A stretch of 64,000 nt of DNA from Cohaesibacter gelatinilyticus (GTDB taxonomy: Bacteria; Pseudomonadota; Alphaproteobacteria; Rhizobiales; Cohaesibacteraceae). Position numbers and translations under genes: made by a program. The notes beneath the pieces were generated by a model that had not been told where the DNA came from, made no database searches, and saw only the letters and a program-made list of their open reading frames with translations. This document shows positions 35,786-46,500 of the stretch, in pieces (position 1 is the stretch's first letter; every line of letters starts with the position of its first letter). The stretch is taken from assembly GCF_900215605.1 (NCBI RefSeq), contig NZ_OBEL01000002.1:700774-764773 (forward strand), given 5' to 3'.

Positions 35786-36469
35786 CTATTTGCCGGTGAG
35801 ACGTTTGGACCAATCTTCCACCTGCATCGTCTGCAAGCGACGTTCGGCATAGCCACGCCAGCCATCGGGCAGATGCTCCAAGGCCGCCATACCAGCCAGT
35901 TCTTCCCTATTCAGCACATCGACATAGAGCGTCTTCCAGAGCCGGTGAAGCGTCCAGTCCGGCGAGATGCGCTCCACCAGCTCCAGCTCTTGTCCCGCTT
36001 CGCAATAGCCCTCTTCCAGCACCCGATAATACCAGCCGGTCATGCCACTTTTCTGCACCTGCTTGGCCATGCTCGGGACACCAAAGCGCAGGTTCAGTTT
36101 CCAGCAAGGCTGTCGCCCTTGCGAAACTTCAATCAAGGCATCGCCGAAGCGGAAGCGGTCCCCAATCGCAACGCTTTGTTCAGTCAGGCCAGTAGTGGAG
36201 ATATTCTCGCCAAAGGCTCCGGGTTGGCTGAGCACTGCCTGCTCGCCAATCAGCTCACACCAGCTTTCATAATGCTCGAACGGATAATGATGGACGGCTT
36301 TCGCCAACCCGCCATGATGTTTCAGATCCGCCTGCGCATCGGTCTCGAACCCGTCCTTGCGCAGCATCAGCCGCGACATGACAGGGCGTTTGACAATGCC
36401 ACTTTTCACCTCGTGGCCGGGGATAGCCTGAACGCTTCCGACCAAGAGCTGATCAACCTTTGTCTTCAT
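35786..36469 (-). CDS. MOSC-domain protein (YiiM-like)
   Basis: 227 residues from the ATG at 36469, which overlaps the amidotransferase stop (ATGA). Features of the MOSC/YiiM group: DLKHHGGLAKAVHHYPFEHYESW, FGENISTTGL and the SQGRQPCWKLNLRFG conserved cysteine. YiiM-type proteins use molybdenum cofactor to reduce N-hydroxylated compounds. Confidence 0.88.
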   Translation of the reverse strand: MKTKVDQLLVGSVQAIPGHEVKSGIVKRPVMSRLMLRKDGFETDAQADLKHHGGLAKAVHHYPFEHYESWCELIGEQAVLSQPGAFGENISTTGLTEQSVAIGDRFRFGDALIEVSQGRQPCWKLNLRFGVPSMAKQVQKSGMTGWYYRVLEEGYCEAGQELELVERISPDWTLHRLWKTLYVDVLNREELAGMAALEHLPDGWRGYAERRLQTMQVEDWSKRLTGK

Positions 36470-37170
36470 GAATTGAGCCCTTCCAGCCACGTCTTCAGCA
36501 TTGCCTGCCCGGCCGCCTTGAGAGCCGGTCCATATTTGATAGCATCATCGCGCAGATCGGACGGGTCAATCCCGGCGCTGGCCAGCTCGGCAGCATGGCC
36601 CACAAGCCAGCGTTCCAGCCCGCTTTCAGCATCAGCTTCCGGGTGAAACTGCAAGCCCAGAATATTCGCTCCCATGGAAAAAGCCTGAACAGGGCAGTGT
36701 TCCGTTGAAGCCAGTTGCGTGGCCCCATCTGGAAGCAAGATCTGATCCCCATGCCAATGCAGAACCGGGACACCATCCAGCTCCGCCAAAGGGCCCTGTT
36801 TGCCCTCATCGCTCAAGGTCAAAGTCGAGAAGCCGATTTCCTTTTCTTCCATCGGCGTGATCTCGCCGCCCAAGGCCGCTGCCATTTGCTGCGCACCAAG
36901 GCAGATGCCCAAGGTCGGCTTGTTCGCTTCAAGCCGCGCTTCCAATATATGCTGTTCTTCTTGCAGGAAGGGATAGTCGTCCATCTGATTGACCCCGACC
37001 GGTCCACCAAGAATGATCAAAAGCTCTGGAATGCAGGGATCCAGGGTCCAGATCTCATTAACGCCCACATCATAATAATAGATCTTGTAGCCATGATCGC
37101 TGAGAACACCTTCAAAGCATCCCAGATCCTCAAAATCCACATGACGGATGACAACAGCCACTTTCAGCAT
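36466..37170 (-). CDS. Class I glutamine amidotransferase
   Basis: 234 residues. Triad type: nucleophile Cys in PTLGICLGAQQMAAALGG (about residue 85) and a His/Glu pair in LGLQFHPEADAE. GMP-synthase-like stand-alone amidotransferase with unknown acceptor. Overlaps the MOSC gene by 4 bases. Confidence 0.88.
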   Translation of the reverse strand: MLKVAVVIRHVDFEDLGCFEGVLSDHGYKIYYYDVGVNEIWTLDPCIPELLIILGGPVGVNQMDDYPFLQEEQHILEARLEANKPTLGICLGAQQMAAALGGEITPMEEKEIGFSTLTLSDEGKQGPLAELDGVPVLHWHGDQILLPDGATQLASTEHCPVQAFSMGANILGLQFHPEADAESGLERWLVGHAAELASAGIDPSDLRDDAIKYGPALKAAGQAMLKTWLEGLNS

Positions 37171-37252
37171 TCGATCTTCCTTAACCCTTCAGAACCGTCT
37201 CTTCTGTCCTAATGGCAAGCTTGGCCCGAAGACAGATCCAGTTTCGATATTC

Positions 37253-38002
37253 TCACGGGGCCAGTTCGGCGCTTTGGCAGGGAAAGCTCTGGGAGCAGGA
37301 CTGACAGCAGTATTGCGTCAGATTTTCAGGATCAATGCCGACCATGGTGCGCCCCCGTTCTCGCAACAGGCCAAGACTGACCAGCTTGCGAATGGAGCGC
37401 GACATGGTTTCCGGAGTCATCCCCAGCTTGAAGGCAACAAGCGCCTTGCTGAAGGGCAACAGAGCCGGACAAAAGCCAGAATGCCCATACGAGCGTTTCT
37501 GGGCACCAGCAATCTGACGCAAAAGATAGCAGCCCACCTTCTGCGGCGCATTCAGCAGAATTGACCGCTCCAATTCCTCTTCCATCCGCTGCACATTCTG
37601 CGCGACATGGCCAAGAAGAGTCCAGGCATAGGCCGGATCGGCGGCAATGGCCTTTCGAAACAAGTTGGCTGGCACCTGCAGGATCTGCGTTGGCTCCAGG
37701 GCTTCGGCATAGCAATCAAAGGGACTGTCCAGCAGAACGGCACTTTCACCAAAGATCTCGCCCTTGCTCAGCAGCTCGACAATCACTTCGCGGCCGTCAC
37801 GGGTGTTGCGATAGATCTTGATGGATCCTCGTTTGATCATGAAGACCGATTGCGCATCCTCTTCCGGGCAGCAGATCAATTCTCCGCAGACCAGATTGCG
37901 TGGCCGCGCCTGTTTCATCAGTTCTGGTGTAAAAATATTGCGCGCCTTCATCGGCAAGGCATTGCCATGCCCAAGCGCCATTGGATCCGGAAGATGTCCC
38001 AT
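37253..38002 (-). CDS. Crp/Fnr-family transcriptional regulator
   Basis: 249 residues with GGGAGGGG before the ATG. Cyclic-nucleotide-type sensor domain (VFMIKRGSIKIYRNTRDGREVIVELLSKGEIFGESAVL). HTH MTPETMSRSIRKLVSLGLL with the E-xx-SR pattern of FNR/DNR relatives. A cysteine cluster at the C-terminus (YCCQSCSQSFPC) could hold a redox or metal sensor. The N-terminal iron-sulfur cysteines of FNR are not in standard positions. It follows the cd1-like gene on the same strand, but a terminator separates them. Confidence 0.88.
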   Translation of the reverse strand: MGHLPDPMALGHGNALPMKARNIFTPELMKQARPRNLVCGELICCPEEDAQSVFMIKRGSIKIYRNTRDGREVIVELLSKGEIFGESAVLLDSPFDCYAEALEPTQILQVPANLFRKAIAADPAYAWTLLGHVAQNVQRMEEELERSILLNAPQKVGCYLLRQIAGAQKRSYGHSGFCPALLPFSKALVAFKLGMTPETMSRSIRKLVSLGLLRERGRTMVGIDPENLTQYCCQSCSQSFPCQSAELAP

Positions 38003-38026
38003 CTACCCCTCCCAAACAACAGGATC

Positions 38027-38059
38027 GAAAAAGGCCGGAGAAGCAAAGCCTCCCCGGCC
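38027..38059 (-). terminator. Intrinsic terminator after the cd1-like gene
   Basis: On the minus strand, a GC-rich 12-bp stem GGCCGGGGAGGC/GCTTCTCCGGCC (with G-U pairs) and a 3-base loop, followed by TTTTTCG. It sits 29 bases after the stop. Confidence 0.85.
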
Positions 38060-38087
38060 CGTTTGCTGGTACCAAATGGGTAATGGG

Positions 38088-39653
38088 TTAATTGGCAGCC
38101 AGCTTGCGGGGGGCAAAACCTACAGTGCCCCAACGTGGGCGATCATGAGAGAAGATGCCAGCGGGGGATTCCATATCCACTTCCTTGACCTTCTCAAGAC
38201 TGGTGCTGTCGAAGATGACCAGCTTGTTGCCATTATATCCGGCACTGGCATAGATGAATTTGCCATTGGCCGTATATTCAGGGAAATAGGCATGCCCGCC
38301 CACATCCAGCAGCTTGGAAACAGACAGGGTTTCCTTGTCGATCAAGGCGAGTTTGTCCATATCATCACCTTCCACGATATCGACAATCACATAAGGCGCG
38401 TTCGGATGGGCCGCAGGGCTCTCGGTCTTGCCGGATACCTTCAGCTGCTTGATCACCTCGAAACTGTCAGCATCAAACAGGGTGACAAACCGATCATCAT
38501 CACAATGTGCACCAATATTGGTGCCGACGCCGATATTGCGGCCAGCTTTGTTCTTGAAGATCGCACCGGACCCGGTATGCGGTTGGCAACCTGTTGCAAT
38601 GGCTCCCACCATGCTCTTTGTCTTGAAGTCGATGACACTCAATTTGTTGTCGTCATAGGCAGCGATATACATGTAACGACCATCTTCGGACAAGAAACTG
38701 TCATGCAAATGGCGGCCAACATTCTTGATCTTGGTGGTCTCGAAATTCGGGGTGGATGTATCGACAATCCAGACCTGTCCGGTTTGCTCCAGCGAGATCG
38801 AAACATAGGGACCGAAATGCGTGGCAGTGATGGAACCGGAATCCCCTTCCACCTGCTTGCCATCCGGATCAACACCTTCCAGCTTGAAATATTTCAAAGG
38901 CTCGAGGGTCTTGGCATCCAGCAGCACTGCCGTATTGGGCACGAAGGACCCGGCAACCACATATTTGCCGTCAAAGGTCACGGCAAGGGATGGGCCGGTA
39001 AAGCCAACCTGGACGGATCGCACCGCCTGCATGGTGTAAAGATCGATCTTGTAGATCCGCCCACCATCGGTTTTCAGATAGGCCCAGCGCTCGTTGGATG
39101 GATCATAATTGACGATATGCGGCGCACGGTCGACGGGCAGCTCTGCAATCTGCTCATTGTTCGCGCCATTGAAGAAGACAACCTTGGAGCCATCGCGTGC
39201 ATAGGTGCCACGAGCGGTGACAGCCATGATATCGCGCATGGAGCCTATCGCATAGGTAGGGGCATTGGGCAGCTTGCTTTCATCCTGCACATAGACCTTC
39301 ACGGATTTGCGGATATCATCCATGGTCCATTCAATGTCCCGCACAGGTGTTTTGACGATATAATCGGCAACGGCAAGAATGTCCTCCTTGGACAGCTTTT
39401 TGCCCCAGCCCGGCATCAGGGTATCTTCCACCCCGTCCGAGATCAGATCCACCAGATCTGCGCCCTCCACCCCATCATAGCGAGTACTATTCAGGCCGGG
39501 AGCGATATAGCCACCCAGATCCATTCCATGACAGGAGGCACAATAGTCTTCATAGACTTGCATGCCTCTGTTTGGCTCGGCGGAAGTGAGTGCAGTCGAC
39601 ATGAGCAACATGCCCATGGCAATGGAGACTTTATGCCCGAAACTGATAATCAT
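38088..39653 (-). CDS. Cytochrome c / cytochrome d1-like periplasmic protein (NirS/NirN-type)
   Basis: 521 residues from the ATG at 39653, with AAGGA upstream and a signal peptide ending SADM-like (TALTSAEPN); a longer frame to 39704 exists. N-terminal class I cytochrome c: CASCHGMD (about residue 37) and a distal Met in LMPGWG. From about residue 130 an eight-blade d1 propeller with HLHDSFLSEDGRYMYIAAYDDNKLSVID, PHTGSGA and AAHPNAPYV histidine/aromatic segments. No heme d1 assembly genes are in the window. It could be a nitrite reductase-like protein, a NirN-type dehydrogenase or a d1-less paralogue. Confidence 0.8.
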   Translation of the reverse strand: MIISFGHKVSIAMGMLLMSTALTSAEPNRGMQVYEDYCASCHGMDLGGYIAPGLNSTRYDGVEGADLVDLISDGVEDTLMPGWGKKLSKEDILAVADYIVKTPVRDIEWTMDDIRKSVKVYVQDESKLPNAPTYAIGSMRDIMAVTARGTYARDGSKVVFFNGANNEQIAELPVDRAPHIVNYDPSNERWAYLKTDGGRIYKIDLYTMQAVRSVQVGFTGPSLAVTFDGKYVVAGSFVPNTAVLLDAKTLEPLKYFKLEGVDPDGKQVEGDSGSITATHFGPYVSISLEQTGQVWIVDTSTPNFETTKIKNVGRHLHDSFLSEDGRYMYIAAYDDNKLSVIDFKTKSMVGAIATGCQPHTGSGAIFKNKAGRNIGVGTNIGAHCDDDRFVTLFDADSFEVIKQLKVSGKTESPAAHPNAPYVIVDIVEGDDMDKLALIDKETLSVSKLLDVGGHAYFPEYTANGKFIYASAGYNGNKLVIFDSTSLEKVKEVDMESPAGIFSHDRPRWGTVGFAPRKLAAN

Positions 39654-39976
39654 GTGTCCGGTCCTTATGTTTGACAACAAAGAATTGAAGCTGGAACTGA
39701 TCATCTGGCAACAATCGTCTGGTCACTCGATTGCGCGAGAATGAGGAGAAATTCAGCCCCGGCAAACACAGGCTAGGCGTCAAATTCCGGGCGCAATAGA
39801 ACCGGTTGAAAGGGAGTCGCTAGACCGGAAAGAGCGACAAGGATCGGTGAGGCTTGGCAAGCTCCAAAAGCTAAGAAATTCCCCTGCGACAAGAGGAAGC
39901 AAATGCCGGACACGGGCAAAGGTCAGCACAAACCGGCCCGTGCTCTTTTGGAAAACCGGCCTATAATCTGGAGCCT
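39654..39976. other. 323-base intergenic region
   Basis: No convincing ORF or RNA gene seen. It holds the promoter side of the cd1-like gene and the 3' side of the MocR gene. A short stem CACGGGC/GCCCGTG (near 39916-39945) is followed by CTCTTTT on the + strand. No FNR-type TTGAT-N4-ATCAA box was found. Confidence 0.4.
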
Positions 39977-41461
39977 CTATTCGCCAGTTCGGTCCAGTTT
40001 TTGGGCAATCTTTTGCAAAATATGAAGCAAGTGATCGATCTCCCGCTCCGATCTGTCGGCAAAGCCCAGACGAAAGCCATCATCTTTTTGAAAGGCAACC
40101 GGATAGAAGCTGTCCAGCGGGGGAATTTGCAACCCCAAGAGGGACGCTTCATTCAACCAGCGCCGTGCAGACTGACCAGACTTCAGACGAATCCAGACCG
40201 CCAGCCCCCCTTGTGGCCGCTCCACCGAAACAAAGCGTGAGAGCTTTTCCTCGATACCGGCAAGCAGATAATCCAGCCGCTCTTCATACAGCAAGCGGGC
40301 CTTGTTGGCATGGCGATAGATGGCTCCCTCTTCAATCAGCGAGGCCATGGCCTTTTCGACCAGATAGTCCCCCTGCCGATCCATGAAACTGCGCGCCCGG
40401 GCCATATCCTGCACCCGCGTCGGCGTTGCTACCAGATAGCCAAGCCGAAAGCCGGAAAACAGGATCTTGGAGAAAGAACCGATATGGATGATATTCAGAT
40501 CATCGTCCTTCTGCGCAATGAGAGGCAGCAAGGGCTGCCCCACATAGCGATATTCATGATCATAATCATCCTCGATGATGAGAAAATCATGAAGTTTTGC
40601 CAGCTCCAAAAGTCTGACGCGTCGTTCAGGAGACAGGCTCACCGTCGTCGGAAAATGATGATGCGGCGTCAGATACAGCGCCCGAAAGCAATGACCTGTT
40701 TCCAGCATGCTTTGCAAGGCATCAATCGACAGGCCATTCTCATCCACGGGGATACCGACAATCTGGGCACCCGAGGCTTCAAACGCACGCCAAGCCTGAC
40801 TGTATCCGGGCATCTCCACCGCAATCCGATCACCTGACTTGAAGCATGTCATCGCGCTCAGATAGAGCGCCATCTGACTGCCACGGGTCACAATGATCTC
40901 ATCGGCGTTCGCCGAAACACCGCGCTCCTGTCGCAAATAATCGCTGATGGCCTCGCGCAAGACCTTCAGGCCACGCGCATCTGCCGATTGTTTGATATGA
41001 GCATATTTGAGCGAGGAAACCGCCGAACGAAATCCGTTGGCAAGATCGGCTTGCGGCAACAGGCGCGGGTCTGGATGTCCATCGCTGACAACATCGTCGC
41101 TGGTTTCAAACAGAATGCGATCTGCCAGATTGGTCGGGGTAAAACTGGATGTCTCTTTAATCGGGGCCGGACCTTCAGACAGAATGACCGGCAGATCCTT
41201 CGCAACAAAGGTACCACTGGAAGGACGCGCCTCCAGCCAGCCCTGCGAAATCAATTCCTGATAGGCAGCATCAATGGTCTTGCGATGCATGTTCAACATC
41301 TGCGCCAAAGTTCTGGTGCCGGGCAACTTGTCCTGCGGCTTCAGGCGTCCACGCTTGATGTCATCAATGATCGTGTCGGCCAAATCCAGATATTTGGCGC
41401 GCTTGACCGTTCCCTTTTGCTCGAACACGAACAGATTTTTCTTGAAACCAAACTCTGACAT
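39977..41461 (-). CDS. MocR/PdxR-family GntR regulator
   Basis: 494 residues. N-terminal GntR winged HTH (DTIIDDIKRGRLKPQDKLPGTRTLAQMLNMHRKTIDAAYQEL) joined by a linker to an aminotransferase class I-like domain containing SQMALYLSAMTCFKSGDRIAVEMPGYSQ, TPHHHFPTTVSLS, IIEDDYDHEYRY and the PLP-lysine region IHIGSFSKILFSGFRLGY. Such regulators sense PLP or an amino-acid derivative. PdxY at 34.9 kb is a natural functional relative but is not adjacent. Confidence 0.92.
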   Translation of the reverse strand: MSEFGFKKNLFVFEQKGTVKRAKYLDLADTIIDDIKRGRLKPQDKLPGTRTLAQMLNMHRKTIDAAYQELISQGWLEARPSSGTFVAKDLPVILSEGPAPIKETSSFTPTNLADRILFETSDDVVSDGHPDPRLLPQADLANGFRSAVSSLKYAHIKQSADARGLKVLREAISDYLRQERGVSANADEIIVTRGSQMALYLSAMTCFKSGDRIAVEMPGYSQAWRAFEASGAQIVGIPVDENGLSIDALQSMLETGHCFRALYLTPHHHFPTTVSLSPERRVRLLELAKLHDFLIIEDDYDHEYRYVGQPLLPLIAQKDDDLNIIHIGSFSKILFSGFRLGYLVATPTRVQDMARARSFMDRQGDYLVEKAMASLIEEGAIYRHANKARLLYEERLDYLLAGIEEKLSRFVSVERPQGGLAVWIRLKSGQSARRWLNEASLLGLQIPPLDSFYPVAFQKDDGFRLGFADRSEREIDHLLHILQKIAQKLDRTGE

Positions 41462-41601
41462 GGCATCAAGGATAGCAAAAAGAAGGTCGAAGAAAACAGG
41501 CTTGAAAAGCCAATTCTCTCCAATCCACCCAACCCATCACCATATTTCTATCAAGACGAAAGCTGACATGGAGGATTTCGCGCAAGAATACACCCGACCG
41601 A

Positions 41602-42186
41602 TCACATCAGGATAGATTTCAGCAGAAAGTCATGCAGAACCTTACTGCCTGATCTGGGCGTTTTCATACCAAGCACCGCACGGGCTCCATAGCCTTCCAG
41701 ACTGTCGAGAATGATTTCAGCGACTTCACGAGGATCGGTCTGCTCGTGAAAGGTGCCAGCCTTTTGTCCAGCAAACAGCAACCCGGCGAGCGCATCCACC
41801 AGTTTCTCATGACTGGCAATGAACAGATCCGAGATTTCCTTGTCGCGGATGGCTTCACCAATGATCTCGAAAAACAACATCACATAATCAGGATCTTCAC
41901 AAGCCTTGGTAAAGACCTTCAAAAACCGGCGCAACGTCCGTTCAGGATTGCGATAATCCGCCAGCAAGGTGATGAGCTCTTCAACCTCTTCCTCTTCCAT
42001 GGAAGCGATTTCGATCAGCACCGCTTTCTTGGAAGGAAAATGATTATAGAGATTGCCCAGACTGATCTCTGCACGCCTGGCAATGTCCCGAATGCCGGTC
42101 TGATTGTACCCTTTCTCCAGAAAGCATGCCAAAGCCGCATTGATGATATGGGCGCGTCTCGCCTTGATTGCCGTTTTCTTATCCAT
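41602..42186 (-). CDS. TetR-family repressor of the RND pump
   Basis: 194 residues. HTH: IINAALACFLEKGYNQTGIRDIARRAEISLGNLYNHFPSKKAVLIEI (about residues 14-60), followed by a variable ligand-binding domain. Divergent from the RND pump operon with an interrupted palindrome between them, so it probably represses the pump and itself. Confidence 0.92.
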   Translation of the reverse strand: MDKKTAIKARRAHIINAALACFLEKGYNQTGIRDIARRAEISLGNLYNHFPSKKAVLIEIASMEEEEVEELITLLADYRNPERTLRRFLKVFTKACEDPDYVMLFFEIIGEAIRDKEISDLFIASHEKLVDALAGLLFAGQKAGTFHEQTDPREVAEIILDSLEGYGARAVLGMKTPRSGSKVLHDFLLKSILM

Positions 42187-42275
42187 ACAGAATTCATAGA
42201 GCGCGTTTCAGAAAAGTTGAAGCCCTTTTGCCCAAGAAAGAGATTGAAACCTAATGTTCCTCAAATTATATAACA

Positions 42276-42293
42276 TGAACAGTCGTTCGTTCA
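42276..42293. promoter_or_regulatory. Candidate TetR operator
   Basis: TGAAC-N8-GTTCA dyad in the 199-base region between the TetR and pump genes, next to A/T-rich -10-like words (TATATAAC). Inferred from position. Confidence 0.5.
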
Positions 42294-42385
42294 AACAAAT
42301 GATAAATCATCCTTCTCTGCCATAAATTTGACCAAGTAAGCCTGACAGAGTGCCCTCATTGTTCCTTTCCTGCCGCGAGAGTTTG

Positions 42386-43576
42386 ATGTCTTCAGATCTG
42401 GAAACCAAAGCCACGCAATCCCCACTTGTTCCCCGGCTCCTTGCCCTGACCGCTTCCCTCATCGTTCTGGGAGCCGTGGTGATCTATCTGGATTCGGCAC
42501 AAGACACGATCGATGTGGAAACAGAAGAAAGCATGGTCAACACACTGCCGGTCTCAGTGACGATGGTGACACCGAAACGGCACACGATCCGGGTGGAGGC
42601 CTTTGCCTCTGTCACACCCCGTTGGCAGGCAGATATCACCTCCGCCGTTTCTGGCCGGGTGATCGAGGTCTCCATGAAAGCCTTGGCCGGGGAGCGGGTC
42701 ATTGAAGGCACCAGACTGATCCGCATTGAACCCTCGCGCTATGAAGTGGAACTCACCGCATCGGAGCTGGCAGTCAAACAAGCCGAACTTGCCCTGTGGC
42801 AGGCCGAAAATGCCCGCTTGCTGGCAAAAAAGCAATTCCAACGCGATGGTCGCACGCCACCGAATGATCTGGCACTGAAAATTCCACAGTTTGAAATTGC
42901 CAAGGCCAGCCTGAGACAAGCCAATGCGCGACTGAATGCTGCCAAACAGCAACTGGCAGACACAATCATAACAGCACCCTTCTCCGGCTTTGTCACCAAT
43001 CGCACCATCAGCCCGGGCCAATCAGTCAGCGTTGGCGACAAGCTTCTCAAGCTCGTGGATGATAGTGTCTTCGAGTTGGTCATTCAGCTCGGCACCAGAG
43101 ATTGGGCTTTGCTTGCCCATCCCTTGAAAGGGCAACAGGCCGACATCCTCAATAGTCGCGGCGATGTTGTGGCCCATGCCCGGATTCGCGAAGCCGCTGG
43201 CTTTCTGGATGAAAAGACCCGCCAGCACAAAATCTTTCTCACCATCAAGGCAACCGAGAATGCGCATATTCTCTCCGGTGACTTCCTGAAGATCTCTCTG
43301 CCCGGTGCTGCTATCGAAAATGCCATTTCCCTGCCGGAAAGCGCCCGTACACAAGAGGGGTATGTCTGGTTTGTGGATGATCAGTCTCGCCTGTACCGCA
43401 CGTCACCTGAAATTCTGTTCCGCAGCAATGAACAGATCATCATCAAGTCCCCTTCCCTTCCCAAAGGACAGGAAAAAAGTGTGGTGACCACACCTCTCGC
43501 TTCATTCCTGCCCGGACAGGAAGTACGCCCTCTTGTCAGCAAGCAGGAAAAATCAGGTGATGGGGAGACAAATTGA
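42386..43576 (+). CDS. RND efflux periplasmic adaptor (MFP)
   Basis: 396 residues from the ATG at 42386 (GAGAG upstream). One N-terminal membrane anchor (LLALTASLIVLGAVVIYL), then adaptor domains: barrel-sandwich half VTSVSGRVIEV-like (ITSAVSGRVIEVSMKALAGERV), a long alpha-hairpin (ELAVKQAELALWQAENARLLAKK), the second half IITAPFSGFVTNRTISPGQSVSVG and a beta-barrel. It links the inner-membrane pump to an outer-membrane channel. Confidence 0.93.
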   Translation: MSSDLETKATQSPLVPRLLALTASLIVLGAVVIYLDSAQDTIDVETEESMVNTLPVSVTMVTPKRHTIRVEAFASVTPRWQADITSAVSGRVIEVSMKALAGERVIEGTRLIRIEPSRYEVELTASELAVKQAELALWQAENARLLAKKQFQRDGRTPPNDLALKIPQFEIAKASLRQANARLNAAKQQLADTIITAPFSGFVTNRTISPGQSVSVGDKLLKLVDDSVFELVIQLGTRDWALLAHPLKGQQADILNSRGDVVAHARIREAAGFLDEKTRQHKIFLTIKATENAHILSGDFLKISLPGAAIENAISLPESARTQEGYVWFVDDQSRLYRTSPEILFRSNEQIIIKSPSLPKGQEKSVVTTPLASFLPGQEVRPLVSKQEKSGDGETN

Positions 43577-46500
43577 TGCATAACCTCACCGCCTGGTTCA
43601 TCCGAAATCCGGTCGCGGCCAATTTGCTGATGGCCTTCATTCTCTTCCTTGGTGCTCTGACGCTTTTTGGTATCCGGATAGAAGGTTTCCCACGCATCCC
43701 GCCGGAAAACATAACCATCTCCACCTATTATGATGGCGCAACGGCTGCTCAGGTCGATGAGTTGATAACCCGAAAAATAGAGAAAGCGTTGGAAGGACTG
43801 GAAGGCGTCAAAAGCCTCAATTCACAGTCCCACAATGGTGCATCCTCTGTCATCGTGCGCCGCGCCGGTGGACAGGATTTGCAAAAGCTCCTCGACAAGG
43901 TGCGCCTGCGTATCGATGGCGTAGTTGATCTGCCAGACAAGGTCAAACGACCGGTGATAGATGCCAGCGGCTATGACTTTCCCGCCCTCTATGTGAACCT
44001 GTATGGCCAAACCGATCCGGTTACCTTGCAGTCGCTCTCAAAACGCCTGAAACAGGAATTGCTGTCCGAGCCGGAAATTTCACGTCTGAAGATCTGGGGT
44101 CTGCATGAGCAACAGATGCGCATCGAAATCAGGCCTGAAATGCTGCTGAGACATAATCTGACCATTGACGATGTCAGCACACGGATCCGCGCCCAATCAC
44201 TGAATTTCAAGGCGGGCAAACTGCGCACGGTCGGCGGTAATATCTATCTGCGCACCGACAGCAAAGCTCGATTTTCCGATGATTTTGCCGCAATTCCGAT
44301 CATCGAACAGGCCTCCGGCACGCTGGTCACACTGAGTGATATTGCCACCATTCACGATGGCTTTACGGAGGGTGACTATCTGTTCCGTTTCAATGGCGCA
44401 CCAACTTCCGGCATGGAAATTCTGGTTGGTGCAAAAGAGAATCTGTTGACCATATCGGATGTGGTTCACAAGGTGGTCGACAAGTTCGAGACACAATTGC
44501 CCACCAATGTGAAGGTGGTCGTCTGGGGCGACAGCTCCAGCTATATTGCTGATCGGCTGGAGCTGCTTGCCGATAACGGCCTTCAGGGCCTGATGCTGGT
44601 CGGTATCATTCTGGCACTGTTCCTGAATGTGAAGCTGGCCTTCTGGGTGGCCATGGGCATTCCCGTCTCGGTCCTTGGTGCCATGGCGGTTGCCGGGTCC
44701 AAATGGGTGGATTATTCCCTCAATGACATCACCACCTTCGGCCTCATCATCGCCCTTGGCATTCTGGTGGATGATGCGGTGGTGGTTGGTGAAAGCGTCT
44801 ATGAAGAAAGACGCAAGAACAAGCATCCTGTACTGGGCACGGAAGCTGGCGTCAAACGTGTGGCCGTTGCCACCGTCTTTGGTGTGCTCACGACCATTGC
44901 TGCCTTCTCACCCATGCTGATGCTGGACAACCCGCTCGGCAAAGTGCTGGCCAGCTTTTCCGGCATTGTCATCTTCGCTCTGATCTTCTCACTGATCGAA
45001 AGCAAATTCATCCTGCCCGCTCATCTGGCGGCATTGGATCTGGACAAGCAAAGTCGCTTCCCACCAGCTGTCCTTTGGCGCAAAATACAGGCCATTGCAC
45101 AAGATGGTCTGGCCTGGGTGCGTGACAGGCTCTATCAGCCCGTGCTGGGTCTGGCGATCCGCCAGCGCTATGCTTTCCTCATTCTCTTCATTGCTTTCGG
45201 ATCTCTGGGTCTCGGCCTCATCTATCATGGCAAGATCAAAACCACCTTCTTGCCGGAAGTCCCGGGCCAGATCATCTCCATTGCCATGGAAATGGACAAG
45301 CGTGCCCCCTTCAACCTGACCCGCAAGAATCTGGATCAGATCGAAGCCATCGGCAACGCATTGAATAAAGAATTGCAACAGCAGCATGATCTGGCGGAAC
45401 CGCCCATCCGCGTCGCCTTTGCCATCATTGAAAGTGCCCAGTCAGCCATGATGTTTGCAGAATTGCTGCCCGTCGCCCAACGACCCAATCTGCCCATTCT
45501 CGACATTGTGCGAGAGTGGCGAGAACGCACCGGTACGCTGGAAGGTGCCATCAGTTTGCAATTTTCCGGTGCGGAGGAAATGGCAGGTGGCTTTCAGCTG
45601 AAACTGCAATCCCGCGATGCCGATCTGTTGGCCCTGGCCAGCAAGGAGATTCGTGATTTCCTTGATGGCATCAAGGGCGTGCACAATATCCGCGATAATA
45701 TGGCCCCCGGCCAACCGGAGCTGGATATCAAGGTACGTCCAGAAGCGCGCAGTCTGGGCTTTGACAGCCAGACATTGGCCAGCCAGATCGGCTATGCCTA
45801 TGGCGGCTCGCAAGTCCAAACCATCCAACGCGGCGATAGCGAGGTCAAGGTTTTCGTGCTCAATGATGCCAAGGCCCGCAACGATCTGGACGATCTGATG
45901 CATAGTCAACTCCGCAACAAGGATGGGCAATGGGTGCCAATCAGCGCGGTCGCCGAGATCTCCGGCCGGTATGTCTCCAGTTCCATCCAGCGCTCCAATG
46001 GCATGCGCATCAACAGCGTGCGTGCAAGCATTGACAAATCAGTGGCATCACCTGAAGAAGTCAGCCAGGCAGTGTTCCAGAGCTTCTGGCCAAAAGTGCA
46101 GGCCAAATACCCTTCGGTGGAATTGGTCACTGGCGGTGAGTTGTCCGAGATTGTCGAAATCAAGGGCGGTCTGAAGAAAGCCCTGATCCTGGCCTGTGTG
46201 CTGATTTATGTGCTGATGGCGGTGCCGCTGAAATCCTATTGGCAGCCTGTCGTCATTCTCACCATCGTGCCCTTTGGTTTCATCTCTGCCGCCTTTGGCC
46301 ATCTGATCATGAATCTGCCTCTATCGCTTCTCTCCTTCTTTGGCATGCTGGCACTGACCGGCGTTATCGTCAATGACTGTCTGGTGATGATCACCCGCTA
46401 CAATCAGGCGCGAGAGGAAGGACTGGATGTGATGACGTGCCTGCATGAAGCAGGTGTTGGGCGTTTTCAGGCCATATTCCTGACCACAGCCACCACGGTC

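Noticed and set aside
37818..39674. Long + strand ORF of 618 codons opposite the cd1-like gene
   Set aside because: Shadow frame of a gene with clear heme and propeller motifs; no ribosome site and low-complexity His/Ile-rich translation.
39654..39760. FNR/DNR box in front of the cd1-like gene
   Set aside because: TTGACAACAA was inspected but lacks the TTGAT-N4-ATCAA arrangement.
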